Source: Polaromonas sp.
GTDB taxonomy: Bacteria; Pseudomonadota; Gammaproteobacteria; Burkholderiales; Burkholderiaceae_C
Length of the DNA stretch: 12,884 nucleotides
Direction: 5' to 3'
Assembly: GCA_026786065.1 (NCBI GenBank)
Contig: JAJAYS010000219.1
Coordinates: forward strand, 1-12,884
Shown here one piece after another: positions 7,006 through 12,884 of the stretch. The translations under genes and the position numbers were made by a program. Position 1 is the stretch's first letter. Each line of letters opens with the position of its first letter. The notes beneath the pieces were generated by a model, which saw only the letters and a program-made list of their open reading frames with translations, made no database searches and was not told the DNA's origin.

Positions 7006-7970
7006 GCCGGCGCATTCCCTTGGCTTGGCCCTTGCGCCTGCGCAGTCGGCCGGTCCACCGGGCGCACGCTGATCTCGGAGCTGATGATGTCTTGCATGCC
7101 GTGCGCCGTCTGCAGCCGCAGCGCCCCGTTCGCGCCGACGCCGCAGGCCATGCCGCTGCGGCCGTCAGACAAATCAATCGTGCGGCCCCGCAGCACATCG
7201 CGCGCGGCAAAGCGCGGCGCGAAAGGGCCGAAGCCGGCCTGCGCAAACAGCAGCAGATCGGCCACCAGCGGCGGCACGACCCGCAGCAGCGTGCCGGCGG
7301 CGTCGGCATTGCCCTGCACCTGCTGCAGCCAGGCCGGGGCAATGTTGCCTGTGCCTGTGCCTGTGCGTGTGCCTGTGCCTGTGCCGGGGTCGGCGGGCGC
7401 AGCGTCTGGCGGCGCAGCAATATTCAGACCGACGCCGATCACGGCATAGCGCAGGCCGTCCCACGTGGCGGTTTCGACCAGAATGCCGCCCAGCTTGCGT
7501 TCGCCGCGCTCATCGACCAGCCACAAGTCGTTCGGCCACTTCAGGCCGATTCTTGCCGGAAGGCGGGCGGGCGCCGGAACAGGCGCTGGAGCACAGGCAT
7601 CGACGGCACCCGGCGACAGGCTTTCGCTGAGCGACACGCCGACCGCCAGCGACAAGCCAGACCAGTCGCCGACCCGCAGCGGCAGGCTGAGCGAGAAGGT
7701 CAGACTGGCGCCGCGCTGGCTGTGCCATTGCCGGCCCATGCGGCCGCGCCCGGCGGTCTGGGTTTCAGCCACCAGCAGCAACGCCTCGGCCGGGCCAGCG
7801 GGGGCGGTTGCGGCGCTGTGGTGGCGGCGCAGTCGGCGCAGCAGCTCGGTGTTGGTCGAATCGGTCTCGGGCAGGATCTCGACGGTGAAGCCGGGCAGCA
7901 GCGGCGCGACCGCCTGCCAGACCGCCTCGGCTGGCCAGGGGATCGGCATGGCGGTGTGCGCGGCGGTCAT
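6999..7970 (-). CDS. birA: biotin--[acetyl-CoA carboxylase] ligase
   Basis: Biotin protein ligase that activates biotin to biotinyl-AMP and attaches it to the carrier lysine of acetyl-CoA carboxylase AccB and other biotin enzymes in the cytoplasm. The 323-residue product has ETDSTNTELLRR (35-46), the adenylate-binding loop TAGRGRMGRQW (72-82), KWPNDLWLV (144-152), the RKLGGIL motif with Lys159, AVIGVGLNI (176-184) and a C-terminal SH3-like segment (about 263-300). There is no N-terminal winged helix, so it is the monofunctional (group I) type and not a biotin repressor. The ATG at 7970 is used; 7949 is an alternative, and neither has a clear ribosome-binding site. The frame is open further upstream only because it crosses the SET gene's repeats. 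An unusual Gly-Thr repeat (196-208), encoded by a hexanucleotide microsatellite, sits after the catalytic core. It lies 61 bp after the SET gene and overlaps the SPOR gene. Confidence 0.94.
   Translation of the reverse strand: MTAAHTAMPIPWPAEAVWQAVAPLLPGFTVEILPETDSTNTELLRRLRRHHSAATAPAGPAEALLLVAETQTAGRGRMGRQWHSQRGASLTFSLSLPLRVGDWSGLSLAVGVSLSESLSPGAVDACAPAPVPAPARLPARIGLKWPNDLWLVDERGERKLGGILVETATWDGLRYAVIGVGLNIAAPPDAAPADPGTGTGTRTGTGTGNIAPAWLQQVQGNADAAGTLLRVVPPLVADLLLFAQAGFGPFAPRFAARDVLRGRTIDLSDGRSGMACGVGANGALRLQTAHGMQDIISSEISVRPVDRPTAQAQGPSQGNAPAC
7346..7385. repeat. hexanucleotide tandem repeat inside birA
   Basis: Nearly seven units of TGCCTG run without interruption; the fourth unit is TGCGTG and the last is cut to TGCC. 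In the birA frame the array encodes alternating Gly and Thr with one Arg (PGTGTGTRTGTGTGN). Since each unit is six bases, loss or gain of a unit changes the protein by two residues without a frameshift. Confidence 0.9.
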
Positions 7971-8031
7971 GCTGGTCTGTTGGCCGGGAGTGGGCGGAGG
8001 CGGGCGGAAACGGCTGTGCGCAGGCGCCAGC

Positions 8032-8730
8032 TTATTTGCCCTTGCCCGGCTTGGCAGTCTCGCCGGCCTTGACAGTCTTGACAAACTTGGCAGTCTTGGC
8101 AGACTTGGCAGTCTTGCCATTGTCGGCAGCCTTATCACCTTTGGCCGGCTTGCCGGCCTTGCCGGCCTTGCCGGGCGCCTTCGGCTTGTCTGTGCTTTTG
8201 GGCTTGCTGGCCTTGTCTTTCGGGGCAAGCAGCGTGCCCCGGCATTTTTTGGCACCGCACCAGCACGGGAACTCGGCCAGCAACTTTTTCGTGTGCCTGG
8301 CGTCGATGATCAGGCCGTAGTCGTAAAACAGCTCTTCGCCGGCTTTGATGTTGCGCAGCGCCTTGACGAACACCCGACCGTCCTCGTCCTCGGCTTCGCA
8401 GTTGGGCTTGCAGCTGTGGTTGATCCAGCGCGCCGAATTGCCACCGACGTTGCCGTCGATCACATGCTTGTCGTCGAGGTGGAAATAAAAGGTGTGGTTG
8501 GGCTGTGCCGGGTCATGCGGGTGCCGGCGCAGTGCTTCGGGCCAGGTGATGACGTCGCCGATATATTCGATCAGCGTTTCGCCTTTGGTCACCGGCTGCA
8601 GTGCAAACACCCCCTTGCCGTGCACGCCGGAGCGGCGGGTCTGGATGCGGCGGGCATCCAAGGGTGCGGGGCCGGGAAGGGCAACAGCGGCCGATGCGGC
8701 GGGGGAAGCGGAGGCCTGATTTTTCAGCAC
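8032..8730 (-). CDS. SET-domain protein-lysine N-methyltransferase with H1-like tail
   Basis: SET-domain enzyme expected to transfer methyl groups from S-adenosylmethionine to protein lysines. From the chosen start the product is 232 residues. The SET core runs from about 28 to 168: RRSGVHGKGVFAL (32-44), HTFYFHLDD (79-87), RWINHSCKPNCE (101-112, with Asn104-His105 and Cys107) and GEELFYDYG (131-139, Tyr138). A post-SET block, CWCGAKKCRG (156-165), adds three Cys that with Cys107 can bind zinc. The remaining 62 residues hold 20 lysines among Ala, Pro, Gly and Thr, like a histone H1 tail. No ATG exists near the domain. A GTG at 8730 is preferred over the ATG at 8907, because the extra segment has no family likeness and a possible -10 box lies at 8806-8811. 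The gene is divergent from topB and 61 bp upstream of birA. Its substrate is unknown. Confidence 0.88.
   Translation of the reverse strand: MLKNQASASPAASAAVALPGPAPLDARRIQTRRSGVHGKGVFALQPVTKGETLIEYIGDVITWPEALRRHPHDPAQPNHTFYFHLDDKHVIDGNVGGNSARWINHSCKPNCEAEDEDGRVFVKALRNIKAGEELFYDYGLIIDARHTKKLLAEFPCWCGAKKCRGTLLAPKDKASKPKSTDKPKAPGKAGKAGKPAKGDKAADNGKTAKSAKTAKFVKTVKAGETAKPGKGK
8035..8229 (-). repeat. low-complexity Lys-rich tail with 9-base tandem repeats in the SET gene
   Basis: The DNA coding for the last 65 residues of the SET protein is built from imperfect 9-base units: CTTGGCAGT-like copies around 8085-8117 and TTGCCGGCC copies around 8149-8172. The encoded pattern is K-A-G / K-T-A triplets. 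The array keeps the frame and could expand or shrink by whole triplets of residues. It also explains why the frames on the opposite strand stay open here. Confidence 0.75.
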
Positions 8731-9083
8731 GGCGTGACTCGTTTGCGAGAAGGGACGGGGGTTGGGAAGAGCGTGTGCGGCAGGGCGTGCGCGCGGGCAG
8801 CAGGTATTGTAGTTAGGGACCCCCTGCACAACCCCCTGCGGCCGGCGATCGGCCGGACCTGGGCGGTGCGCTGCAGCGCCCGGTTTGCGTGCTTGAGCCA
8901 CCCGCACACCGTGCGCGCGCCAAGGCAGGCCTGCGCGGTGGGCCGGGGATGGTTCACCGACCGGCTACGGGCCGGCGCCGTAAGATGCGCGGGTCTGGCG
9001 TTGGGCTCTTGGGCCCACCGCCCCTTGCACCGAATCGATTGCTTCCGGCGGCTCCCAGCGTCGGCAAATTTGAAGACCCATTT
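8731..9083. other. divergent intergenic region between SET gene and topB
   Basis: This 353-bp region separates the SET gene on minus from topB on plus and should hold both promoters. Seen directly: a TACAAT hexamer on the minus strand and a direct repeat ACCCCCTGC at 8819-8827 and 8831-8839 just upstream of it. The 3' end, before topB, is less GC-rich (AAATTTGAAGA, 9066-9076). The GAAG at 9072-9075 is a modest ribosome-binding site, eight bases from the topB ATG. Open frames crossing the region show no recognisable protein. Confidence 0.55.
8806..8811 (-). promoter_or_regulatory. possible -10 box for the SET gene
   Basis: On the minus strand this reads TACAAT, one base from the sigma-70 consensus TATAAT. 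It lies about 75 bases before the proposed GTG start. The -35 side is poor: TTGTGC would be at only 14 bases spacing, and the 17-base position has no match. Part of the support is indirect: it agrees with a start at 8730 and not 8907. Confidence 0.3.
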
Positions 9084-12000
9084 ATGAAAACTCTGGTGAT
9101 TGCAGAAAAACCGTCGGTCGCGCAGGACATCGTGCGCGCGATGACACCGACGGCCGGCAAGTTCGAAAAGCACGACGAATATTTTGAGGCCGAGGACTGG
9201 CTGGTGACCTCGGCGGTCGGCCATCTGCTTGAAATTCAGGCGCCCGAAGAGTTCGACGTCAAGCGCGGCAAGTGGAGCTTTGCCAACCTGCCGGTGATCC
9301 CGCCCTACTTCGACCTGAAGCCGATGGACAAGACCAAGACGCGCCTAAACGCCATCGTCAAGCTGACCAAGCGCAAGGACGTGAACGCCCTGGTCAACGC
9401 CTGCGACGCTGGCCGCGAGGGCGAGTTGATCTTCCGGCTGATCCAGCAGTACGCCAAAAGCGCGCACCCGGTCAAGCGGCTGTGGCTGCAGTCGATGACG
9501 CCGGCGGCCATCCGCGACGGTTTTGGCAGCCTGCGCAGCGACAAGCAGATGCAGGGCCTGGCCGACGCGGCGCGCTCGCGCTCCGAGGCCGACTGGATGG
9601 TCGGCATCAACGGCACGCGCGCCATGACCGCCTTCAATTCACGCGATGGCGGCTTCTTTCTGACGACGGTCGGCCGGGTGCAGACGCCGACGCTGTCGGT
9701 GGTGGTCGAGCGGGAAGAAAAAATCCGCAAGTTCGTCTCCCGGGACTACTGGGAGATCCACGCCGGCTTTGGCGCCGAGGCCGGTGCCTACCCGGGCAAG
9801 TGGTTCGACCCCAAGTGGAAAAAGTCCGCAATCAGCGCCGCGCATGCCGCAAATGGCGCAGGCGAGGCCGGTGAGCCCGACCCGGAGCTGCGGGCCGACC
9901 GCCTCTGGTCCGAGCGCGAGGCCCGGGCGATTGCCGACGCGGTGCGCGGCAAGTCGGCCACAGTGACCGAAGAAAGCAAACCGACGACGCAGGCACCGGG
10001 GCAGTTGTTCGACCTGACCTCGCTGCAACGCGAGGCCAACGGCAAATTCGGTTTTTCGGCCAAGACCACGCTGTCGATTGCGCAAAGCCTGTATGAGCGC
10101 CACAAGGCACTGACCTATCCGCGAACCGATTCGCGGGCGCTGCCCGAAGACTATCTGCCGGTCGTCAAAAAGACCTTCGAGATGCTGGCTGCAAGCAACA
10201 TGAAGCACCTGGCACCGCATGCCGCCACGGCCATCAAGGGCGGCTACATCAAGCCGAGCAAGCGCATCTTCGACAACGCCAAGGTCAGCGACCACTTTGC
10301 GATCATCCCGACGCTGGAGGCGCCCGCCGGCCTCAGCGATGCCGAGCAAAAACTCTATGACCTGGTGGTGCGCCGTTTCATGGCGGTGTTTTTTCCGAGC
10401 GCCGAATACCTGGTGACCACTCGTATCAGCACCGTGACCGTCCAGGAAGCCGCCGCCGCCGCGCCGGGCCGCCCCGAGCAAGGCACGGCATCCTCGGGGG
10501 GCAGCGCAGCACACGCAGTGGCAAGCGTGGGGGCCCATTCGTTCAAGACCGAGGGCAAAGTACTGGTCAAGCCGGGCTGGCTGGCGATTTATGGCAAGGA
10601 AGCCGAAGACGAGAACACCGACGAAAAAGACAGCAAGACGCTGGTGCCGGTCAAGCCCGGCGAGCGGGTAGCCACCGAGGCGGCCGATGCCAGAGGGCTG
10701 AAGACCCGGCCACCGGCGCGCTACAGCGAGGCCACGTTGCTGGGCGCGATGGAGGGTGCCGGCAAGACCATAGACGACGACGAACTGCGCGAGGCGATGC
10801 AGGAAAAAGGCCTGGGAACGCCGGCCACCCGCGCCGCCACCATCGAAGGCCTGATCGCCGAGAAATACATGCTGCGCGAAGGCCGGGAACTGATTCCGAC
10901 GGCCAAGGCATTCCAGCTGATGACGCTGCTGCGCGGCCTTGACGTGCAGGAGCTGTCAAAGGCCGAGCTGACCGGCGAATGGGAATTCAAGCTCGCGCAA
11001 ATGGAGCAGGGCAAACTGAGCCGCGAAACCTTCATGGCCGAGATCGCCGTGATGACCGAGCGCCTGGTTGCCAAAGCCAAGGGCTACGACAAGGACAGCA
11101 TCCCCGGCGACTACGCGACGCTGGCCGCGCCCTGCCCCAACTGCGGCGGCGTCATCAAGGAAAACTACCGGCGCTACACCTGCACCGGCAAAAAAGGCGA
11201 CGACGGTTGCGGCTTCTCGTTCGGCAAGACGCCGGCCGGTCGTACTTTTGAAAACGCCGAGGTCGAACAGTTTCTGCGCGACCGGCGCATTGGCCCGCTG
11301 GACGGCTTTCGTTCCAAGGCCGGCTGGCCCTTCACCGCCGAGATGGTGATCAAGTTCGACGAAGACACCAAAAACTACAAGCTCGAGTTCGACTTCGGCG
11401 ACGACAAGAGCGCCGAGACCGGCGAGATCATCGACTTCGGCGCGCAGCAGTCGCTTGGGGCCTGCCCCAAATGCGTCGCCGGCATTTTTGAGCTGGGCAA
11501 AAACTATGTTTGTGAAAAGTCGGTTCCGACGCTGGCCCAGCCGACGCCGAGCTGCGACTTCAAAAGCGGCCAGGTGATCCTGCAGCAGCCGATAGAGCGC
11601 GAGCAGATGAGCAAATTGCTGGCCACCGGCAAGACCGACCTGCTCGACAAGTTTGTTTCGATGCGCACACGCCGGCCGTTCAAGGCCATGCTGGTTTGGG
11701 ACGCAGAGGCCGGCAAGGTCAACTTTGAATTTGCGCCATCGAAGTTCCCGCCGCGCAAGACGGTGGCGCCGAGGTCGGGCACGGTGAAGACGCCGTTCGG
11801 CAAGACGGTGGCGGCCAAGGGTGCTGCCGCACCATCACCGGTAGCTGCAAAGACTCCGGCGAAAAAAGCCGCAGCAAAAAAGGTGGCCGTGAAAAAGACC
11901 GCAAGCCCAGGCACTGCCGCCAAAGCGCCGCGCAAGACCAGCGCCGCCAGTGGCCTCAAACCCAGCGAGGCGCTGGCCGCCGTAATTGGCGCCGAGCCGG

Positions 12001-12173
12001 TGGCGCGCACCCAGGTGATCAAAAAGCTGTGGGACTACATCAAGGCCAATCAGTTGCAGGATGCGGCCAACAAGCGCGCGATCAACGCCGACGCAAAACT
12101 GCTGGCGGTGTTCGGCAAGCCGCAGGTCACGATGTTCGAGCTTGCCGGGATTGTCGGCAAGCACTTGAGTTGA
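9084..12173 (+). CDS. topB: DNA topoisomerase III with zinc-finger, H1-like and SWIB C-terminus
   Basis: Type IA topoisomerase that passes single strands through a transient 5'-phosphotyrosyl break and decatenates or relaxes DNA. The 1029-residue product is far longer than E. coli TopB (653). The Toprim domain opens with IAEKPSVAQDI (6-16) and holds CDAGREGELIF (107-117). The active-site block LTYPRTDSRALPED (343-356) supplies catalytic Tyr345, and GLGTPATRAATIEGL (576-590) is another family block. After the core come two Cys4 clusters (Cys684, 687, 700, 709 and Cys794, 797, 810, 824), a Lys/Ala/Pro-rich linker (about 890-956) and a SWIB/MDM2-like domain (about 957-1028). A low-complexity Ala/Gly/Ser insert occupies 454-483. 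The start at 9084 is chosen because the family motif begins at once; upstream in-frame ATGs would add unrelated residues. The gene is divergent from the SET gene. Confidence 0.95.
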   Translation: MKTLVIAEKPSVAQDIVRAMTPTAGKFEKHDEYFEAEDWLVTSAVGHLLEIQAPEEFDVKRGKWSFANLPVIPPYFDLKPMDKTKTRLNAIVKLTKRKDVNALVNACDAGREGELIFRLIQQYAKSAHPVKRLWLQSMTPAAIRDGFGSLRSDKQMQGLADAARSRSEADWMVGINGTRAMTAFNSRDGGFFLTTVGRVQTPTLSVVVEREEKIRKFVSRDYWEIHAGFGAEAGAYPGKWFDPKWKKSAISAAHAANGAGEAGEPDPELRADRLWSEREARAIADAVRGKSATVTEESKPTTQAPGQLFDLTSLQREANGKFGFSAKTTLSIAQSLYERHKALTYPRTDSRALPEDYLPVVKKTFEMLAASNMKHLAPHAATAIKGGYIKPSKRIFDNAKVSDHFAIIPTLEAPAGLSDAEQKLYDLVVRRFMAVFFPSAEYLVTTRISTVTVQEAAAAAPGRPEQGTASSGGSAAHAVASVGAHSFKTEGKVLVKPGWLAIYGKEAEDENTDEKDSKTLVPVKPGERVATEAADARGLKTRPPARYSEATLLGAMEGAGKTIDDDELREAMQEKGLGTPATRAATIEGLIAEKYMLREGRELIPTAKAFQLMTLLRGLDVQELSKAELTGEWEFKLAQMEQGKLSRETFMAEIAVMTERLVAKAKGYDKDSIPGDYATLAAPCPNCGGVIKENYRRYTCTGKKGDDGCGFSFGKTPAGRTFENAEVEQFLRDRRIGPLDGFRSKAGWPFTAEMVIKFDEDTKNYKLEFDFGDDKSAETGEIIDFGAQQSLGACPKCVAGIFELGKNYVCEKSVPTLAQPTPSCDFKSGQVILQQPIEREQMSKLLATGKTDLLDKFVSMRTRRPFKAMLVWDAEAGKVNFEFAPSKFPPRKTVAPRSGTVKTPFGKTVAAKGAAAPSPVAAKTPAKKAAAKKVAVKKTASPGTAAKAPRKTSAASGLKPSEALAAVIGAEPVARTQVIKKLWDYIKANQLQDAANKRAINADAKLLAVFGKPQVTMFELAGIVGKHLS
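11751..11951 (+). other. H1-like Lys/Ala linker in TopB
   Basis: Codes for about 67 residues (890-956) holding 13 lysines with Ala, Pro and Thr, including TPAKKAAAKKVAVKKTA (924-940). It joins the second Cys cluster to the SWIB-like domain. Such segments are typically unfolded and bind DNA non-specifically in histone H1-like bacterial proteins. It resembles in composition the tail of the neighbouring SET protein. Confidence 0.8.
11952..12167 (+). other. SWIB/MDM2-like domain at the TopB C-terminus
   Basis: Codes for residues 957-1028. Recognised from LKPSEALAAVIGAEPVART (958-976), the central VIKKLWDYIKANQLQD (978-993) and the ending KLLAVFGKPQVTMFELAGIV (1005-1024), which follow the usual order of SWIB blocks. 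SWIB domains occur in eukaryotic SWI/SNF subunits, and in bacteria notably fused to chlamydial topoisomerase I or as small free proteins. Their bacterial role is not settled. Confidence 0.88.
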
Positions 12174-12249
12174 TCCGGGGGGGCCTGCCCTGGACTGCGA
12201 TCCGGGCGGATTCATGACTTGATGATCTCCGTGCCATTGCGACCGTGGA

Positions 12250-12268
12250 TTGCGGCTCGGGGCCGCAA
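12250..12268. terminator. hairpin between convergent topB and SemiSWEET genes
   Basis: TTGCGGC (12250-12256) and GCCGCAA (12262-12268) form a perfect seven-base-pair stem around a five-base loop. It lies in the 101-bp gap between the two stop codons, six bases from the SemiSWEET stop. There is no T-run on either strand, so termination is only a guess. Nothing else was recognised in the gap. Confidence 0.3.
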
Positions 12269-12274
12269 AGACAA

Positions 12275-12550
12275 TCAGCGCCGGCCGCTTCGGCCAAACA
12301 CCAGCTTCATCACCACGATCGCCAGCGCCAGCAGCAGCGTGAAAACGTTGGCGATGACGATCGGCCAGGAGCCGAGCAGCCAGCCATAGACCAGCCACAG
12401 CGCGACGCCGACGGTAAACGCGCTGTACATGCTGAGGGAGATCCCGCTGACGTCGCGCGTCCTGAAGGTGTGCAGCGCCTGCGGCAAAAAGCTCAGCGTC
12501 GTCAGCACGGCGGCGGCGCTGCCGATGGCGTCGGCCAGAGAGAGGTTCAC
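12275..12550 (-). CDS. SemiSWEET family (MtN3/PQ-loop) transporter
   Basis: Small membrane protein of the SemiSWEET family, half-size relatives of eukaryotic SWEET sugar carriers that work as homodimers. The 91-residue product has the family length and three predicted helices (about 8-25, 38-58, 62-85). It shows the PQ motif in TLSFLPQALHTFRTRDVSG (18-36, Pro23-Gln24), then SLSMY, LWLVYG (51-56) and the third-helix IANVFTLLLAL with Asn68. The start is a GTG at 12550, supported by GGAAGG on the minus strand six bases upstream. The GTG overlaps the TGA of the preceding carboxypeptidase gene (GTGA), so translation is probably coupled. The substrate is unproven; a sugar is the family expectation. 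Confidence 0.92.
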   Translation of the reverse strand: MNLSLADAIGSAAAVLTTLSFLPQALHTFRTRDVSGISLSMYSAFTVGVALWLVYGWLLGSWPIVIANVFTLLLALAIVVMKLVFGRSGRR

Positions 12551-12884
12551 CGGTTGCCTTCCCGCACCGCCCAGTCCACCAGCGCGTCGAGCGCCGGCCG
12601 TGCGGCGTTTGCATTGGCGTGGTTGACGATGCCGACGACGATCAAACGCCGGCCGCTCGCAGTATGCACATAGCCGGCCAGCGCGCTGGTGTCGGCCAGC
12701 GAGCCGGACTTCAGGTGGGCCCAGCCCTGCGAGACGCCGGTGCGCTGGTTTCGCAGCGTGCCATCGACGCCGGTAATCGGCAGCGACGCCATCAGATCGG
12801 GCATGGCGCCCGATACGAAGGCGCTTTGCAGCATGCGCGCCAGGCCCTGCGGACTCAGGCGTTCGCTGCGCGACAGGCCGGAGC
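12547..12884 (-). CDS. dacB: D-alanyl-D-alanine carboxypeptidase/endopeptidase, PBP4 (DacB) type, 3' part
   Basis: C-terminal 112 or so residues of a penicillin-binding protein of the PBP4/DacB class, a periplasmic serine enzyme that trims or cleaves peptidoglycan peptide stems. The start lies beyond the right edge. The frame entering the window reads SGLSRSERLSPQGLARMLQ, the segment following the Asp/Asn-Gly motif of this class. Further on come PITGVDGTLRNQR, the KSGSL box (coded at 12697-12711; the class III K-T/S-G motif) and LIVVGIVNHANANAA, all in the expected order. The stop codon overlaps the GTG of the SemiSWEET gene by the GTGA arrangement. The Ser-x-x-Lys and Ser-x-Asn boxes are not visible, so catalytic intactness cannot be judged. 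Confidence 0.88.
   Translation of the reverse strand, partial: SGLSRSERLSPQGLARMLQSAFVSGAMPDLMASLPITGVDGTLRNQRTGVSQGWAHLKSGSLADTSALAGYVHTASGRRLIVVGIVNHANANAARPALDALVDWAVREGNR
12557..12562 (-). promoter_or_regulatory. ribosome-binding site fixing the SemiSWEET GTG start
   Basis: On the minus strand this reads GGAAGG, six bases before the GTG at 12550. It sits inside the last codons of the carboxypeptidase gene and supports the non-ATG start. Confidence 0.6.

Noticed and set aside
7346..7385. Tandem repeat as a CRISPR or phase-variation on/off switch
   Set aside because: Units are six bases without spacers. Changes keep the frame, so neither CRISPR nor on/off switching fits.
6789..8072. 427-codon open frame on the + strand opposite the SPOR gene and birA
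   Set aside because: Arg/Gln/Ala-rich translation typical of antisense frames in GC-rich DNA, without any recognisable motif.
7971..8255. N-terminal extension of BirA as a possible DNA-binding domain
   Set aside because: The extra residues are Pro/Arg-rich readthrough of the SET gene's repeat DNA in another frame, with no helix-turn-helix pattern.
8889..9083. Upstream in-frame extension of topB
   Set aside because: The family sequence begins at the ATG at 9084. The extension is Pro/Arg-rich and lies in the divergent promoter region.
7465..9087. 540-codon open frame on the + strand across birA and the SET gene
   Set aside because: It is antisense to two clearly recognised genes. Its composition mirrors their repeats and GC-rich codons, and no domain or ribosome-binding site supports it.
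9402..9428. Gly at the second acidic position of the TopB Toprim motif (DAGREGE instead of DxDREGE)
   Set aside because: This form occurs in many topoisomerase III enzymes, so it is not evidence of an inactive protein.

Overview
The window is about 12.9 kb of GC-rich, densely coding chromosome. Gene content points to a betaproteobacterium of the order Burkholderiales, most likely Comamonadaceae. The supporting evidence is a Bug-type tripartite-carboxylate solute receptor, a 3-hydroxybutyrate oligomer hydrolase (polyhydroxybutyrate metabolism), a birA/SPOR-protein pair, and a degenerate AT-rich intergenic element resembling a dispersed repeat of that family. No RNA gene, CRISPR array, phage gene or insertion sequence was seen. 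Every complete gene has an intact frame.

Left part (1-4360, + strand): a Bug periplasmic receptor and a class II aldolase/adducin-family enzyme form a two-gene unit closed by a hairpin plus T-run. A 376-bp non-coding stretch follows, then a 716-residue lipoprotein-type 3HB-oligomer hydrolase. Middle part (4396-8730, - strand): read from right to left, these are a SET-domain lysine methyltransferase with a histone-H1-like tail, a biotin protein ligase (BirA without the DNA-binding domain), a membrane-anchored SPOR protein overlapping birA by 7 bases, a SlyD-type prolyl isomerase, and an MFS transporter that converges on the hydrolase gene. Right part: a 353-bp divergent intergenic region, then topoisomerase III on + (9084-12173), then a SemiSWEET transporter and the 3' end of a PBP4-type D-Ala-D-Ala carboxypeptidase on -.

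Most of this is ordinary core or metabolic content. The exception is the divergent pair at 8032-12173. One gene is a SET methyltransferase ending in a Lys/Ala/Pro/Gly-rich tail. The other is a type IA topoisomerase whose C-terminus carries two zinc-finger-like Cys clusters, an H1-like Lys/Ala linker and a terminal SWIB/MDM2-like domain. Chromatin-type domains (SET, H1-like tails, SWIB) side by side recall the set seen in Chlamydia. They suggest a testable bacterial system in which lysine methylation acts on nucleoid or topoisomerase tails. That functional link is inference; the domains themselves are visible in the translations.

Other points of interest are a nested 77-bp inverted-repeat structure between the SPOR gene and slyD, a hexanucleotide microsatellite in frame inside birA, a GTGA stop/start overlap joining dacB to the SemiSWEET gene, and the absence of a type III pantothenate kinase gene between birA and the SPOR gene.
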